A DNA stretch of 64,000 nucleotides from Phymatolithon calcareum (taxonomy: Eukaryota > Rhodophyta > Florideophyceae > Hapalidiales): assembly GCA_977006965.1 (NCBI GenBank), contig OZ345370.1, forward strand, positions 2,046,001 through 2,110,000. Reading direction: 5' to 3'. Shown here in pieces: positions 11,645-22,974 of this stretch. Within the stretch, counting starts at the first letter, position 1. Every line of letters starts with the position of its first letter. The notes under the pieces are model-generated. The model was not told where the DNA came from. It saw nothing but the letters and a program-made list of their open reading frames with translations, and made no database searches. The position numbers and the translations under genes are program-made.

Positions 11645-12165
11645 CTTCTTGACCGCAACCGTTTCGCCGCACAAGCCAGTGCGATGACAACCGCGCTCAA
11701 GGTCCCCTTTCCCCTTTTCGTGCATCTGTCTCAAGGTTGACGGTCTAGCCAGGGCCGTCGTCGGATGGTGACGCCGACATCTTCATGCTTATTTTATCTG
11801 TTTGTCTTCTTCGGGATTGTATGTTCCTAACCGCAACCGTTTCGCCGCACAAGCCAGTGTGGTAACAATCACGCTCAAGGTCCCTTTCCCCTTTTCGTGC
11901 GTCTGTCTCAAAGTCGACGGCCCAGCCAAGGTCGCCGCCGGAGGACGACGCCGACATCTTCATGCTTATTTTATCTGTTTGTCTTCTTCGGGATTGTATG
12001 TTCCTAACCGCAACCGTTTCGCCGCACAAGCCAGTGTGGTAACAATCGCGCTCAAGGTCCCTTTCCCTCTTCTCGTGCGCCTGTCTCAAGGTTGACGGTC
12101 CAGCCAAGGTCGCCACCGGAGGACGACGCCGACATCTTCATGCTTATTTTATCTGTTTGTCTTGG
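11645..12165. repeat. Tandem repeat, ~177 bp unit, about 3 copies
   Basis: The word CCGCAACCGTTTCGCCGCAC starts at 11653, 11831 and 12008, giving spacings of 178 and 177 bp. Each unit continues through ACAAGCCAGTG, a CTCAAGGTCCC stretch and GACATCTTCATGCTTATTTT. The first unit is the most diverged; units two and three are almost identical. Open frames through the array are repeat artefacts. Confidence 0.85.
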
Positions 12166-13269
12166 GGGTTTTGTTTGCTTGTCTCTCTTTCTTCCGTTTT
12201 TTGTGCTCTCTCCGTCCCTTTGTCTCCTGGTCTTTTCTGACCGTTGACTCAATAATTGGCGTAGTGCAGAACAAGAGCCATACGTCTTCGTTGCCCAAGA
12301 CAAGCCACACTGGTAGGGAAAAAACAACTCTATAGACGATAGCCACTGCACCATCAACTCATTTGTTCGCGATGCGAATTCAAACGCCAATATCGCCCTT
12401 TCTAGAACCTTAGCAACTGTACGGGCTACCCCGTTCGCTGAATCTCCAGCTAGAGCGATTACAATTTTCTTTTATTTGACAATAAAAGCAGAGAGTACTC
12501 CATCAATACGAGGATAGTAGTGAAGGCACCGTCTGGTATTTGTGTGCAATTTCATATCAAGAATAGCGGAGCACTACGTCCACATGGCGAAGATTCCAAG
12601 ACCACCTTTCAAAAGGTGAGGAAAATCTGCAAACTTCATCACGTATTGGGAGCTTCTTAAATAGAGTTAACGAAAATCCCCATGTATGGTGCTCTTGCTC
12701 AATGCAGAGAGAAATTTCATTTTCCTAAAATGTTTGTTCAAGAACTATTGATGCGACGGCACTAGTACCAATTTGAGGAAATTTTCCCTCAAGTGAGGGG
12801 CTCTATTCGTTCAGTTTTGGGAATGGTATTCATATAATTTTGGCGCACGAAAGCTATCCATTATCGGGTTCGGCAAGAGCGTCAAGCTCACGGATAGCAA
12901 AGTAGCCTCAACTTTTGAAGTGCGACAGATTTATTTCACAACCCCATAAAGCTTACTACATGATGAGGATACCAGGGTCGTTTTTCTCACTTTGCAAACT
13001 CTGTAGTTAATTTGCAAGGCCAAAGAAGTCGTCATCTCATTCGCAGTCTTCGTTACTTTTTAATGGGAGTTAAGTCTGTTCCAACACTGCTCTCGAACTT
13101 AAAATTGATTGACCGTTGACGAGTAGTACGCGAGAGCCAGTACACATGAATGTAAAGTTTCCGATCCATAACTGTAGAGGTATTCGTTCCGAAATCTCTA
13201 TTTAGAGCGCGAACTCTCTGGAATTATGGGGGAAACTTTCACCAATTGGACATATAAGGCGGCACTTGA
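12166..13269. other. Intergenic, no gene recognised
   Basis: AT-rich sequence without coding signal. A single CCCTCAAGTGAG word near 12786 resembles the LINE 3' end, but the match is too short to call. Confidence 0.35.
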
Positions 13270-13851
13270 ACTATTGCGTTCCATGAGGTAGTAGTGGCAA
13301 TACTCCTAGCACTGAAGACAAGACACCAAGCAGAAAGGTTCTCTGCGAGTCTAGTGAGACAGAAGAAGCGCCTCGACGAAGCAGATGAGTATTCTGGGAG
13401 AGATGAAGACATTAAGGAGGCAACCAAGGACATAGAGTGCCTCAAGAAATATGAAGATCTGCAGCAAGCTCTCGATAAAGCCAAGGAGGGCTCAGTCTCA
13501 AAGAAAGGGCGACGAAAAGAAATAATTGAGTTATGGGCTGAGGAAGAAGAGGGAAGATCGCTCGAGATACCAACTGATTCGAACAATCTACGGATGGTTC
13601 TCCGCGTAAGAGAAAGGTCTACACGGTTGCGATGCCTACGGCTGATATTCAATAGAGCACCTCTTTGGAGAAAATCAGTACTTGGTGCATACTTTGGTGT
13701 CACAGCCGTGATTGAGCTGGTCGCGCTCCAACGCATTCTATCTTCATCCAAGATTAGTCCTGAAATTGAATATGAATGTAAGCGACTCACTGGAGCACTT
13801 GTTGGGAGAGAAATACGAATCAAGAATGTACTGAACAGTCAAACTACGTGA
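13270..13851 (+). pseudogene. Charged helical ORF without a start codon (repeat-borne)
   Basis: The frame is open for about 190 codons but has no ATG until well inside (…LRMVLRV). It encodes a highly charged helical stretch (DEADEYSGRDEDIKEATKD, KKYEDLQQALDKAKEGS, KKGRRKEIIELWAEEEE). A hydrophobic patch follows (VLGAYFGVTAVIELVALQ), then a basic C-terminus. The same coding sequence, missing about 100 bp, lies in inverted orientation at 14474-14840, and a diverged third copy lies at 25.3 kb. It is therefore part of a repeat family, perhaps an exon or ORF of an unidentified transposon. Function unknown. Confidence 0.45.
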
Positions 13852-13935
13852 GCTTAGAAAATCGTGCGAAAGCGGCCCTGTTACTCTTGAAGAGAGGCCT
13901 TAGGAGCTTTTAAAATAAATCAACACATATCCCCG
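13380..13935 (+). repeat. Left arm of a large inverted repeat
   Basis: This arm matches the reverse complement of 14397-14845 through the coding segment, the AAATCGTGCGAAAGCGGCCC stretch and the end word AAATCAACACATATCCCC. The right arm lacks about 100 bp present here (inside 13560-13670). Confidence 0.8.
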
Positions 13936-14396
13936 CTGAAGACAAGCCAGGCTTTAAGAATATGACGTCAGTGAGCTGTTTCGCATTCGTCTATACATTT
14001 TAAGAGATTTTAAATCGTCCCTTAATTGAAGGGGTCTCTCAAAAAGACATTAAGAATACTCCCAACATTTCCATCACCTACCTGACTACGTCCATTGACT
14101 TCTTCGGTCCTCTTAAAACCTATTCGCCCCTCTCAAAGAGCAACGTTTTTGACTCTTATATTGGCCTCATGTTCCTGGCTTGCATTAACTGCATTTCGCA
14201 GAAAAACATCAGAGTGGCACTTGATGAAACACTGTTTCACATAGACTGCATGCACAGCTCACACCACAGAATAGTCTACACCATTTCGATGCAGTTTCTT
14301 TCTCTCGTCTTCATGTGCAAAGAATGCGAATCTGACCATCCGGACTGATTAGATATTTTCTGGTTCGCCCGAGAGCCATGCAGACTCAATGCTTTT
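13936..14396. other. Spacer of the inverted repeat
   Basis: About 460 bp of unique sequence between the two arms. No coding signal was recognised. Confidence 0.5.
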
Positions 14397-14845
14397 GGGG
14401 ATATGTGTTGATTTATTTTAAAAGCTCCTAAGGCCTCTCTTCAAGAGTAACAGGGCCGCTTTCGCACGATTTTCTAAGCTAACGTAGTTTGACTTTTCAG
14501 TATATCCTTGATTCGTATTTCTCTCCCAACAATTGCTCTAGTCAGTCGCTTACATTCATATTCAATTTCAGGACTAGTCATGGATGAAGATAGAATGGTT
14601 TGGAGCGCGACCAGCTCAATCACGGCTGTGACAGCAAAGTATGCACCTAGCACTGATTTAGCGATTTTCCCTCTTCTTCCTTTGCCCATAACTCAGTTAT
14701 TTCTTTTCGTCGCCCTTTCTTTGAGACTGAGCCCTCCTCGGCTTTATCGAGAGCTTGCTGCAGATCTTCATATTTCTTTCGGCATTCTATGTCCTTGGTT
14801 GCCTCCTTAATGTCTTCATCTCTCCCAGAATACTCGTCTGCCTCA
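14397..14845 (-). repeat. Right arm of the large inverted repeat
   Basis: On the minus strand it encodes the same motifs as the left arm (VLGAYFAVTAVIELVALQ, SPEIEYECKRLT, VGREIRIKDIL). A ~100 bp deletion puts the two halves in different frames. The arms share their inner ends exactly (CACATATCCCC), as expected of a foldback or head-to-head insertion. Confidence 0.8.
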
Positions 14846-16266
14846 ATGCTTTTGATGGGAGCTAGCTTTTCATGTTCTAAGTCCCTCCTTGTAAAACTTG
14901 TACGAATCTGCAGGAAGTCATCTCACTTTCCTGCGTAGGCTAAAGCTTCCCCTCTCTTCCTTCCTTTTTTGCGGAAAACGTTCGCAGAATTTGGTGCCTG
15001 GGGATGCTTCAAACAGCCCCTCGTTGTTCACGAATTTGAGTACATCGTTTGGTTGCTCATTGCATGTTTCTATACGCTTTTAGTGCCAACTTTACCAAAA
15101 ATTTAGCGTCTTGATACAGTGTGTCCACTACAGCGTAGGAATAGATCATCAACGGTCTTTTTGGCTCCCACGGAGTACGCCTTGCCTATAGAGTCGTATT
15201 CAATCGATCCGCTTTATCAAAGTCCAGCTCATACTTAGGAGATCACCCAGGGGAAGCAGGCGGGTGATGGAGCGGGAAGATTCGAAAGTCGACGAGGACC
15301 TTTCGGTACAGCAGAATATTTCGCCATTTCAACCCGCAATACAACGTGACGAAAAGTCGCCATCGGAGAACTCGCCGAGAACACGAAAGACTCTCCCAAG
15401 TAAAGAAAACTTTCCGCATCGGAAAATGGAAGCTCTACTTCTACTGTCGACCTGAGACAAGGTGAGCGACGGTCACCCAATAGGACAAAAATCGCCGAAC
15501 CCTCGCTCCAGTTGACCACGGCAAGGAAATTCGCAAGGTATCATTTCGTGAGCCTCCGAAGTCGGACGATGCCGTCAGTAATCCTATGGCTGTCCCATCC
15601 GTAGCGAACGAAGATGCATCCTCTAACATGGAAGCGCAAGGCCGAAACGAAGACCGAAGTTCTTACAAGATAGATGTAGTCGATTGTATTACGGACGAAC
15701 GGCACAATCCTGAATTTCGGAGATGGTATCCGGTGTGCTAATATGGAAAATCAGCAAATAAGTCGACTTAGGAGCTAACAAGGAATTTACCGAAAAGCCA
15801 AATTATCCCCTTTTGAAATAAGGAGATAAGAGCCACGGACTGAGATTGGCCAATAGGAAAAAAGGAGAGCAAAATGTACGTGGAGGAATGAGATCGAACA
15901 AGATTTTCACGTAATTACTCAAGTTCGATTTACTCATCGCTCCTGGCATCGCAGAAGCTGTAACCCTCCGGGTTCGGTTTGTTCCATCCCGGAGAATTTT
16001 CGTAATGGAAGCAACGAAAGTGCGCATATTTTGCTCCAAGGGTAGAGGGTCCAGAAGGCACCCGAATAGACGCTAGGAGTCTCGTTACCGTCGTCAACCG
16101 AGGGGACGTGCAAATTCAAGCTTCCCATATTCTGCATAAGAGTCATTGAAAATTCCAATAATTGATGACGTGAACGCCTCACGCATGACGTGCACAGCCA
16201 CGTTCAAGACTCATTCCACTCTCATGAATATCTAGTTCACATTCGGAATTGGTCAAAAGGTACTGG
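14846..16266. other. No gene recognised
   Basis: On the plus strand 15530-15740 there is an open stretch (REPPKSDDAVSNPMAVP, NEDRSSYKIDVVDCITD) that looks like eroded polyprotein linker, but no catalytic motif supports a family. Confidence 0.3.
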
Positions 16267-16376
16267 TGGCACCATGTCGATAACTGTCAGTGGATGTAGA
16301 TACGGCCTAAAGCAAGTAGGAAAGCGTTAGGTCGTAGTCCACCTACATCCCACTGACAATCATCGACATGGTGCTA
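16267..16376. repeat. Foldback (imperfect inverted repeat, ~45 bp arms)
   Basis: GGCACCATGTCGATAACTGT at 16268 pairs with the reverse complement of CAATCATCGACATGGTGCTA near 16356; pairing continues through the GTGGATGTAG words to GCCTAA/TTAGGTC. The loop is about 17 nt. This is a MITE-like foldback or a strong hairpin. Confidence 0.7.
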
Positions 16377-18117
16377 GTTGTCGGAGAGCGGCACGTACCG
16401 CGATTTTTACGCCATGTGCTCAAATTTCTCCTTTCGAAACACTCGAACAGAATGCGATACTTGAACATGCTACGAATTTTCGTCTCTCTGCGAGTACGCT
16501 ATTCCTTTGAGAAAGTCAGGGGATTTATGCCCGGATCTTTGGCGGAGCTGGCTGTGGAGCAAAGCCAATGGCCATTTTAAAGATACGATAATTTAACTGC
16601 AATCTTAGTCCTATTTTAGAGGGTCTGTAATTAGATATATTTTCTGATAGAGGTTAGCCTTTGTACTTATTCGCTCGGACGGTACGGCTCTTCATTAAAA
16701 GGGAAAACAATGTGTGGGAGTACAACGCACAGGCTGGCACACTAGTTGTCATCGAGTTGTCCCCCAGGCGGGTAGACCAGGGCGCCGGGAAGTTGCGACA
16801 TTTAAAAAGTCTAACAATGTATCAACAAAGATTTGCAAAGACCGTATGATCACTTGGCTTTATGGTCAATGGATGTTTCGGGAAGCCTATGGAGCGATTT
16901 TTTCTGATAAACGTTCACGACCGAAGTCTCAAAATGCACTCATAGAGATTTGAATGGCTAAATTTGGAGGTATGACACCAGGAATAGGTTCTGATAGAGC
17001 TGTTGAAAGCCATACAGTCTCCATATCTTGAGCCTCTTGTCTTGGAAGCCGATTTTTCTCTTGACTGGTCGCTTTTACGAATGCCGCTCACGCCAAATCG
17101 TGACTAGAGCCTGTATAAATAGCATGGTCACTACTCACTGCGGCAATCAAATCCATTCCGGCTTAAGCATTATTCACTTTCGATATTTGATTCTTGTTTA
17201 CCCGATTATAGGTGCCACACCCTACATCCGTAGTGCATCCCCTACAGGAATGACCGATCGCTGTTGTGAATTGCACCACCGAATTGGAGATATTCTCTGT
17301 CGCACAAAGAGCATAGCTACGTTGACCGTGTACTTGCGTCACGAAGTCGCGTACTATATATAGGCACTCACACCAGTCGTGTGCGGCTTTACTATCTGCC
17401 TCAGGGGGGTGATCGGCGTTGGTCACATAGCCCGCGAGGCAACTTCCGCCATGAACCCGATAAGTCCCGAACAGGTGAAACGAAACTATATTACACTACA
17501 CTGGCACACCATCAAAGTCCCGGTAGCACGGAATTGAATGCCAAAATAGACCCGTTACCTCATCCGCTCCGGACTTAAATGCAATTACATCTGTCGTGGA
17601 GCATTCCGTGCCTTACGGACTCTTCTGTCCTAATATCCTCACGGCCCGGAGACGGGAGTCTCTCACCCGGTACGATGGTAGTGTACTTCGCAGCGCTCTA
17701 CGCATTCGCCCGTTTTTTCAGTCGGTCTTTCAGAGGCTTATTAATTCCAACGTCACACGGCTGTAAGACATTAGTGGGTTCTGGAAAACCGAATTAGGTC
17801 GCATTTTGGTTCATTTTTCAGTAAAAACTTACAGCAAGCAACCGGAACCGAAATTAACTCACCGAAGTTACGGAATATCGTGCGAAATACCGAAGAGAAC
17901 TTCGGTTCAGAATTGGCGCGAAAAGGTACTACTGCGATCTACCCGGGCTAATTTCCGCGCACCTACACGATCCCTTACGCACTTCCCACATCGTCTATTC
18001 TCGTCCGCGATGATGGCGCCTTGCCTCTATCATCGATTCCGCAGCGCATGCACTATGCCGTGACAAAGCGCCAGCGCCTCAGACGCCATTTCTGGAAACA
18101 GCAGTGATGACGCCTTC
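16377..18117. other. No gene recognised; probably the 5' part of the Harbinger element at its right end
   Basis: No protein domain is visible. Sequence just left of 18118 is probably non-coding transposon DNA, but I could not find a matching terminal inverted repeat. Confidence 0.3.
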
Positions 18118-18993
18118 TCAGTGCACAAGCGTCATGAGCTCAGTATCCAAATTGAAGCGCCCTGGCGCGATGATCTTAATATTCCCCTCCCCCAAGAGAT
18201 CTTTGCAGTTGGTGACCACGTTCCGGGGCGCTGCGAGGTCGTTGTCAAGTTCACAGAGGTTACCGTAAACCTCAATCGAAACTCGAACCTCCAGTTTCCG
18301 TGGAAGACGGATGAGAAGCACTGTAGGGACCGTTTCAAGCTGTTTCTGGACAAGTGGGCCGTTTCGGATAGTGAAGTTGCAGCTTCTTGGGGCGGATCGG
18401 TGAAGTTTGGAGATTTATAACGGCAATGCGCTGACATAAAAGATGATGTCGAGGCTCGGAAGTTGGAAGTTGAAGAGGCACTGAAGGAGAAGAATGTGAG
18501 ACAGAGAAGCTGGAGGAGACTGGGGTAGCTGTGTGCGAGAAGGCGGTGATGCATCGAGTCCAGCGGACAGCGCTGAAAGGCCGAGCTGTGTGGACTGAAA
18601 GTGATGATGGTGATAATGACACGCCATCGTCGACTCCAGCCAAGAAAAGACGTGTCGGCGGTGATGGTGTGAGCGACATGGGGGCTGTGGTAGAGTCTCT
18701 TCAGAGTGGACAGCGCTCCCGACTGGAGCTCATAAAAGCCGCGCCCTACGCGATGAAAAACAGTTAGCGCTAACAGAAAGACGATTAGAAAGCGAGTTTG
18801 CGACTGCCGCTGCACATCATGCAATCGCATTGCGTCGAATGGCATTGGAGGAGAAGAGTGCGGAGGATGATGCAAATCGTGAGCAGATGCAAGCCCAGGA
18901 ACGAAGGATGCAACTGTAGATACAGGCGAAGATGTTAGAATTCATGTCTATGGTTACGAGAAATGCATTGCAGAAGCTTCATGTAGTTGATTT
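18118..18993 (+). pseudogene. Harbinger-associated Myb/SANT-like protein, decayed
   Basis: The frame opens with a SANT/Myb-like trihelix: PLPQEIFAVGDHVPGRCEVV, then LQFPWKTDEKHCRDRFKLFL with the conserved W and DRF. A TAA at 18418-18420 interrupts it, and the following codons continue the same protein (CADIKDDVEARKLEVEEAL). A frameshift near 18500 leads to a Ser/Lys-rich linker with an NLS-like PAKKRR. A second shift near 18740 leads to a coiled coil (LALTERRLESEF, MALEEKSAEDDANREQMQ). PIF/Harbinger elements encode such a DNA-binding partner that brings the transposase to the nucleus and to DNA. It is convergent with the transposase remnant. Confidence 0.65.
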
Positions 18994-20031
18994 TTAAATG
19001 ATTCCATCGTGAATGACGATTGAATTTCTGAGTGTGTTTGGAAGTTATTTTAGCACTTGCTCTATCGTAAGATTCACAGCTAGGAGGCGAGAAATTAAAA
19101 AAATGGAGCTCTGTGACCCATATATACATGTCCGAAAGTTCCAGAGCACCTCTGACACTAGATACAGTACCACTTGGCAATGGGGACTATCTCGAGGCAG
19201 AGCTTTCGACTGCAGTCTTGATGAGTAAGGTACTTCTTAGTGTCTTCGAAGCGCCATGCTTTTGTTGAATGCATTTTGCTCTTCAGAGAGTGCCGCGCCT
19301 TTGAAACGTACTTGTATATATATGCTCGTGAGACGTATGCAGGGTCTCCATAGATGTAAAACTGCCTTCCATCCTTAAAGAGAGCACTTTCCAGATCGCC
19401 CTCGATTTCCAAATGTCTGAAGAGGGTCATGTCATGACGAAGACCTTCTTTCAGCCCGGCCATGTGGAATATCAGGCCGTCGGGGCAGCTTATAGCCTGT
19501 ATATTAATACATTTCCGGCGTTTGTGTCCGTTATAAATTGTACACCGCTCTAAACCGCTCGGACGAGCAACAAAGTGGTTAGTTCCATCAATGAATCTGA
19601 CACAGGAGTCTAGCGCCCAACCCGCCCCATGAATTGCGTCTGCATATATTTCGGTGCGCTGGCGCAAAGAAATCCGCCCTGAAAGTTTTTGCCAACCCTT
19701 CGAAGCGGTTGTCGAAAAATTCGAGCGCCTCGAAGAATATCTCTGCGAGTGCTACCGAGTATCTTCCATATTCCTTCTCCAGATCACACCAACGGTACAC
19801 AGTGCCCAAATGTCGGCGCAGCATGCAGATAGAAAACACATGTGTAGTCTTATACCTACGTCTACGCGTCACGTTCCGCTCGAGCGGCTAATCGAGCTGA
19901 TTGATGATGCGATGTATGTCTTTCTTCTTGAACCTAAACCTCTGGAGACGCATCTGGTCATCGACCTCGTCGAGAGAGAACTTTTCGGTCCGGATGCTGC
20001 GTTTACATTCAGTACAGAGCGCTTCATCTGA
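18935..20031 (-). pseudogene. PIF/Harbinger transposase (DDE), decayed
   Basis: Read 5' to 3' on the minus strand: a Cys-containing N-terminus (DEALCTECKRSIR), a helical segment (MRLQRFRFKKKDIHRI), an in-frame TAG at 19888-19890, then RRHLGTVYRWCDLEKEYGR. After a frameshift near 19660 the catalytic core follows: CVRFIDGTNHFVARPSG (first Asp), GLRHDMTLFRHLEIEGDL (HD motif) and FYIYGDPAYVSRAYIYK (Asp in GDPAY). The part that should carry the final Glu is damaged; another frame near 19160-18940 (VRGALELSDMYIW) resembles the C-terminal end. The element is non-functional. Terminal inverted repeats were not found. Confidence 0.8.
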
Positions 20032-20206
20032 TTCTGCGCAAAGCGCATCGCGCAGAAAGACACAGGTCAGCTAGTACCGCGCAATAAAAAGCATTGAAGA
20101 CGCCGATCTCGTGCGGTGTTTGGCAATGGCGGCATCTCGGATACGCATAGTGGGTGGTGTCTGTGTACGCCCGTGCTCGGAGTAGGAGATGGACGGTTGC
20201 ATGCTG

Positions 20207-20987
20207 CTACTCCAGCGCGATTACACCAGTACTTAACACATGCGTTTGCCAACGCAAGTCAAGACATTTCGGTGCTTTTCCTAATTGAAGAGTCATAGCA
20301 GCCGAAAAAAGACGGCACGTTTTTTGCCAAAACACACTACTTGTGTAATGTGGAGGCACAAGCGGTGTGACAGTGTTAGAATCGGTAAACTTTGATAAAA
20401 ATTCCGGTTGCTTGTCACACTTAAAATGGTCCAATAGAAGCATGGATCTCTCTTCTCGACTTGACATTTACGGTAACCAGATCTTTTCATTCCAAATGCT
20501 CATTATACGATCATCCATCAATCTATTTTTCTGACAGTTGGCGAAAACGCTTTCCGGTAATATGTCTTTCAAGAATTGATCAATTGTAGCATCATGCTCT
20601 CCTTTGAATATAACAAACAAAGGCAATTCGTGCCATCCATTGCCACAGAAACGAACAGTGTGAGCCGACGCCCTGCTGAAAAAACAATTATGATGGAGAT
20701 TCTTATCTCCCCTCTGAGATGTAAGGTACGTTTCGGTTTACAGTCAAATAAATTGCTGTTACATCCATATTGTCGAAAATTTTGGATTTGAAACTCCAGT
20801 TTTGTATCATGTCATGATTCGCTTGCGGTTGTCCTTACAAACCGACTCCATCTGCACAGCAGTTTGTGGGCTTACACGAGTACGGACTCGGACAACAAGA
20901 CCGTTTTTCTTCATAAAATCATACACCCAGGAATGGAGCTTCATAGATTCACAATCTTTGAAGGTGGTGTTAAGCGAAAGAGCCTTG
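20207..20987 (-). pseudogene. Older pogo-family transposase, 3' part (host of the nested element)
   Basis: On the minus strand this segment continues the protein begun at 23262. Just after the insertion site come LNTTFKDCESMKLHSWVYD and FMKKNGLVVRVRTRVS, a Tc5/CENP-B-type second helix-turn-helix. Next are NMDVTAIYLTVNRNV (first catalytic Asp), WHELPLFVIFKGEHD in another frame, and SMLLLDHFKCDKQPEFL (second Asp), then PPHYTSSVF where the third Asp motif should follow but is lost. Several stops and frameshifts are present. It is a DDE_1/pogo relic. Confidence 0.75.
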
Positions 20988-22974
20988 TACAGGGGGGGGG
21001 TCTTCGAATAGTGCTACCCTGAGCCAAACTGATATCACACGCACTATTGGGATACGGCACTATGCAAAATCTATGGGGTGCCGACGATAAGAAGCCCTTT
21101 GTTTACTTCTGTAACATCTCCGTTACGAGGAGCTGGCTCTGTGCCCTACGATTCTGATCACGTCTTGCTGTCTGAAAGATGTTCAGTGCGCGTTGAAGTT
21201 GACTTCTCGCATCTGGCAGATTACATAAGAATGCAGCATTTTGCACAGGGTGAAACAGGGCATATATATCAGAAAGCGTTGGCATTGCAGCCGCGACTTC
21301 TTAAACCTCGTCTTCATCGTCAGTATCATTTGGCACAGTAGCATGCGGTGAAGCTACACGAAAACTGTTGAACTCAGTTTCGTCAATTTCGTCCGCAATG
21401 TCCGAGATCAGCGCTTCTGCAACTTCGTTATCGTCCTCAATCTGCAGCCATTTTTCCACGTCATCCTCACGCACATCCTTGTCCACTTCATAAATGAGTG
21501 TATCATCTTCATTCATATTAATGCGCAGTTTTTCCAGCATTTCCAACACAAGTTTTGTGTCTTCGTCACGCATAGAGTTTCTCATGAGGCCATAAACGGA
21601 GCTAACACTCGCGCTTTTCGCAAGTGGCAAACAGCATGACTTGACCCAACATCTCGCAACTGTCATTTGTGACACGCCCTCCCAAGCCATTTTTACTAGT
21701 TTTGTGACGTCCAGCATGTGAGGCGCGTAGCCTTCAGCGAGCCCATTCATACCGCCAGGGCGGCCATGATTTTCAATGCGCCTCTCGGCGCGCGATTCGA
21801 TGTCACGCACAAGCTCTCGTAGCATCTGATTGCGGTACAGCCGTTTGTACACGAAAATAATACCCATATCCATGGGCTGGTGTACAGCAGTAACGTTAGG
21901 TGGAAGCGGCAGCACATGTACTTGACCATGCAAGTCCCGCAGCTCGTTTTGTGAGCTTGCATTGTCGACGATTAGTTCCACGGGTTTACTGGTTGTAGCA
22001 TGCACGTGCTGCAGAAACAAATGACTGAACCACTTACGGAATGTGGTGCTGTTCGGCCACGCAGTCTTGTTGCTAAAGTATGGGACCACTGGAGCACCCA
22101 TGCGAAAACAACGCGGATTCGCCGTTTTCCCGATGATTGCCATAGGCAATTTCTGCGACCCATCTGCGTTTGTACATACATACGCTGTGATGCGGTCTTT
22201 GGCCTTCATATTGCGTGTGCCTCGTAGCGTTTTTTTGTTTTCGTAGGACATTATGTATGAATGACGGGGCAGCAGTTTGAAGAATAACACATTTTCGTCC
22301 ACGTTATAGATGTTTTCAACGACAAAGTCACGCAAATTCTCATGGAGCTCGGCCATACTTTCGGCAGCCTCATCTACTGTGGCACTTTCAGCTTGCCCAG
22401 CCAATGAGGTCAAGATGATACCATGCCGCTTAACGAATTTCTTGCACCAACCAACAGAGGCACTAAACTTTTCAAATCGTGCTCGGTCGGCATCAGTCAG
22501 TTGCCCACATTTCAAAAAGCCCTCCCGAACGAGTAAAGCGCGCTAACGAATCAGATCCTGCGTAACGGGCAGCTTAATTGAGCGCGCAATTTCGCAGAAA
22601 CGAAATACTTTCTCGTCAATCTGCGGGTACTGTGCATTTCGCATAGATTTCGAGCTTAGAGACTGCCCTTCTTCGTCAGCCCTACGAAGAAACTCTTCGC
22701 CTTCTTTTCGGAGTTTCGTTATGAATCGAGATGAAACTTTGAATCGCGCCATCAACACTGCTGCCGGAGTTCCTTTGTTCAGCATACTAAGCGCCTCCAG
22801 CTTGTGGTGTAGATTGAGCCGTGTTCGTGTGCCTTTTTTGTTGGTCATCATGGTCACCAGCTGAGAAAACCGGCGGGCAGCTGAAGCATATGATAACTGT
22901 GCCAACGCGTAAGAGGTAGCACTAATAGGGATGTAGCACTAATAAATTCGGCACTATTCAGCAACCCCCCTGTA
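20988..22974 (-). mobile_element. pogo/Tigger-type DNA transposon with TIRs and TA target duplication
   Basis: The element runs from C20990 to G22972 (1,983 bp) and is flanked on both sides by TA. Its ends are imperfect terminal inverted repeats of about 24 bp: CAGGGGGG … GAATAGTGC reads inward from each end. Subterminal words TAGCACTAATA recur on the right side. Inside is a single CENP-B/DDE_1 transposase gene. Removing the element and one TA joins the flanks into a continuous reading frame of an older transposase (…PKDII plus YKALSL…), which confirms both ends. Confidence 0.9.
21301..22851 (-). pseudogene. CENP-B/Tigger-like DDE transposase with one premature stop
   Basis: One frame of 517 codons from ATG 22851 to 21301, broken only by TAG at 22543-22545 (…VTQDLIR * RALLVREGF), probably a single CAG-to-TAG change. 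Residues ~5-55: psq/CENP-B N-terminal helix-turn-helix (LNLHHKLEALSMLNKGTPAA). Next a Tc5-type DNA-binding segment (RFEKFSASVGWCKKFVKRHG). Then the DDE_1 core: IYNVDENVLFFKLLP (Asp 1), VELIVDNASSQNE (Asp 2) and VHQPMDMGIIFVYKRLYR (Asp 3), an intact DDD triad. The C-terminus is acidic (DDNEVAEALISDIADEIDE; NDTDDEDEV). Near-intactness implies recent activity. Readthrough or domestication seems unlikely but cannot be excluded. Confidence 0.85.

Noticed and set aside
12781-12800. CCCTCAAGTGAG word like the LINE 3' end
   Set aside because: Only about 12 bases match and the flanks do not; insufficient for a LINE copy.
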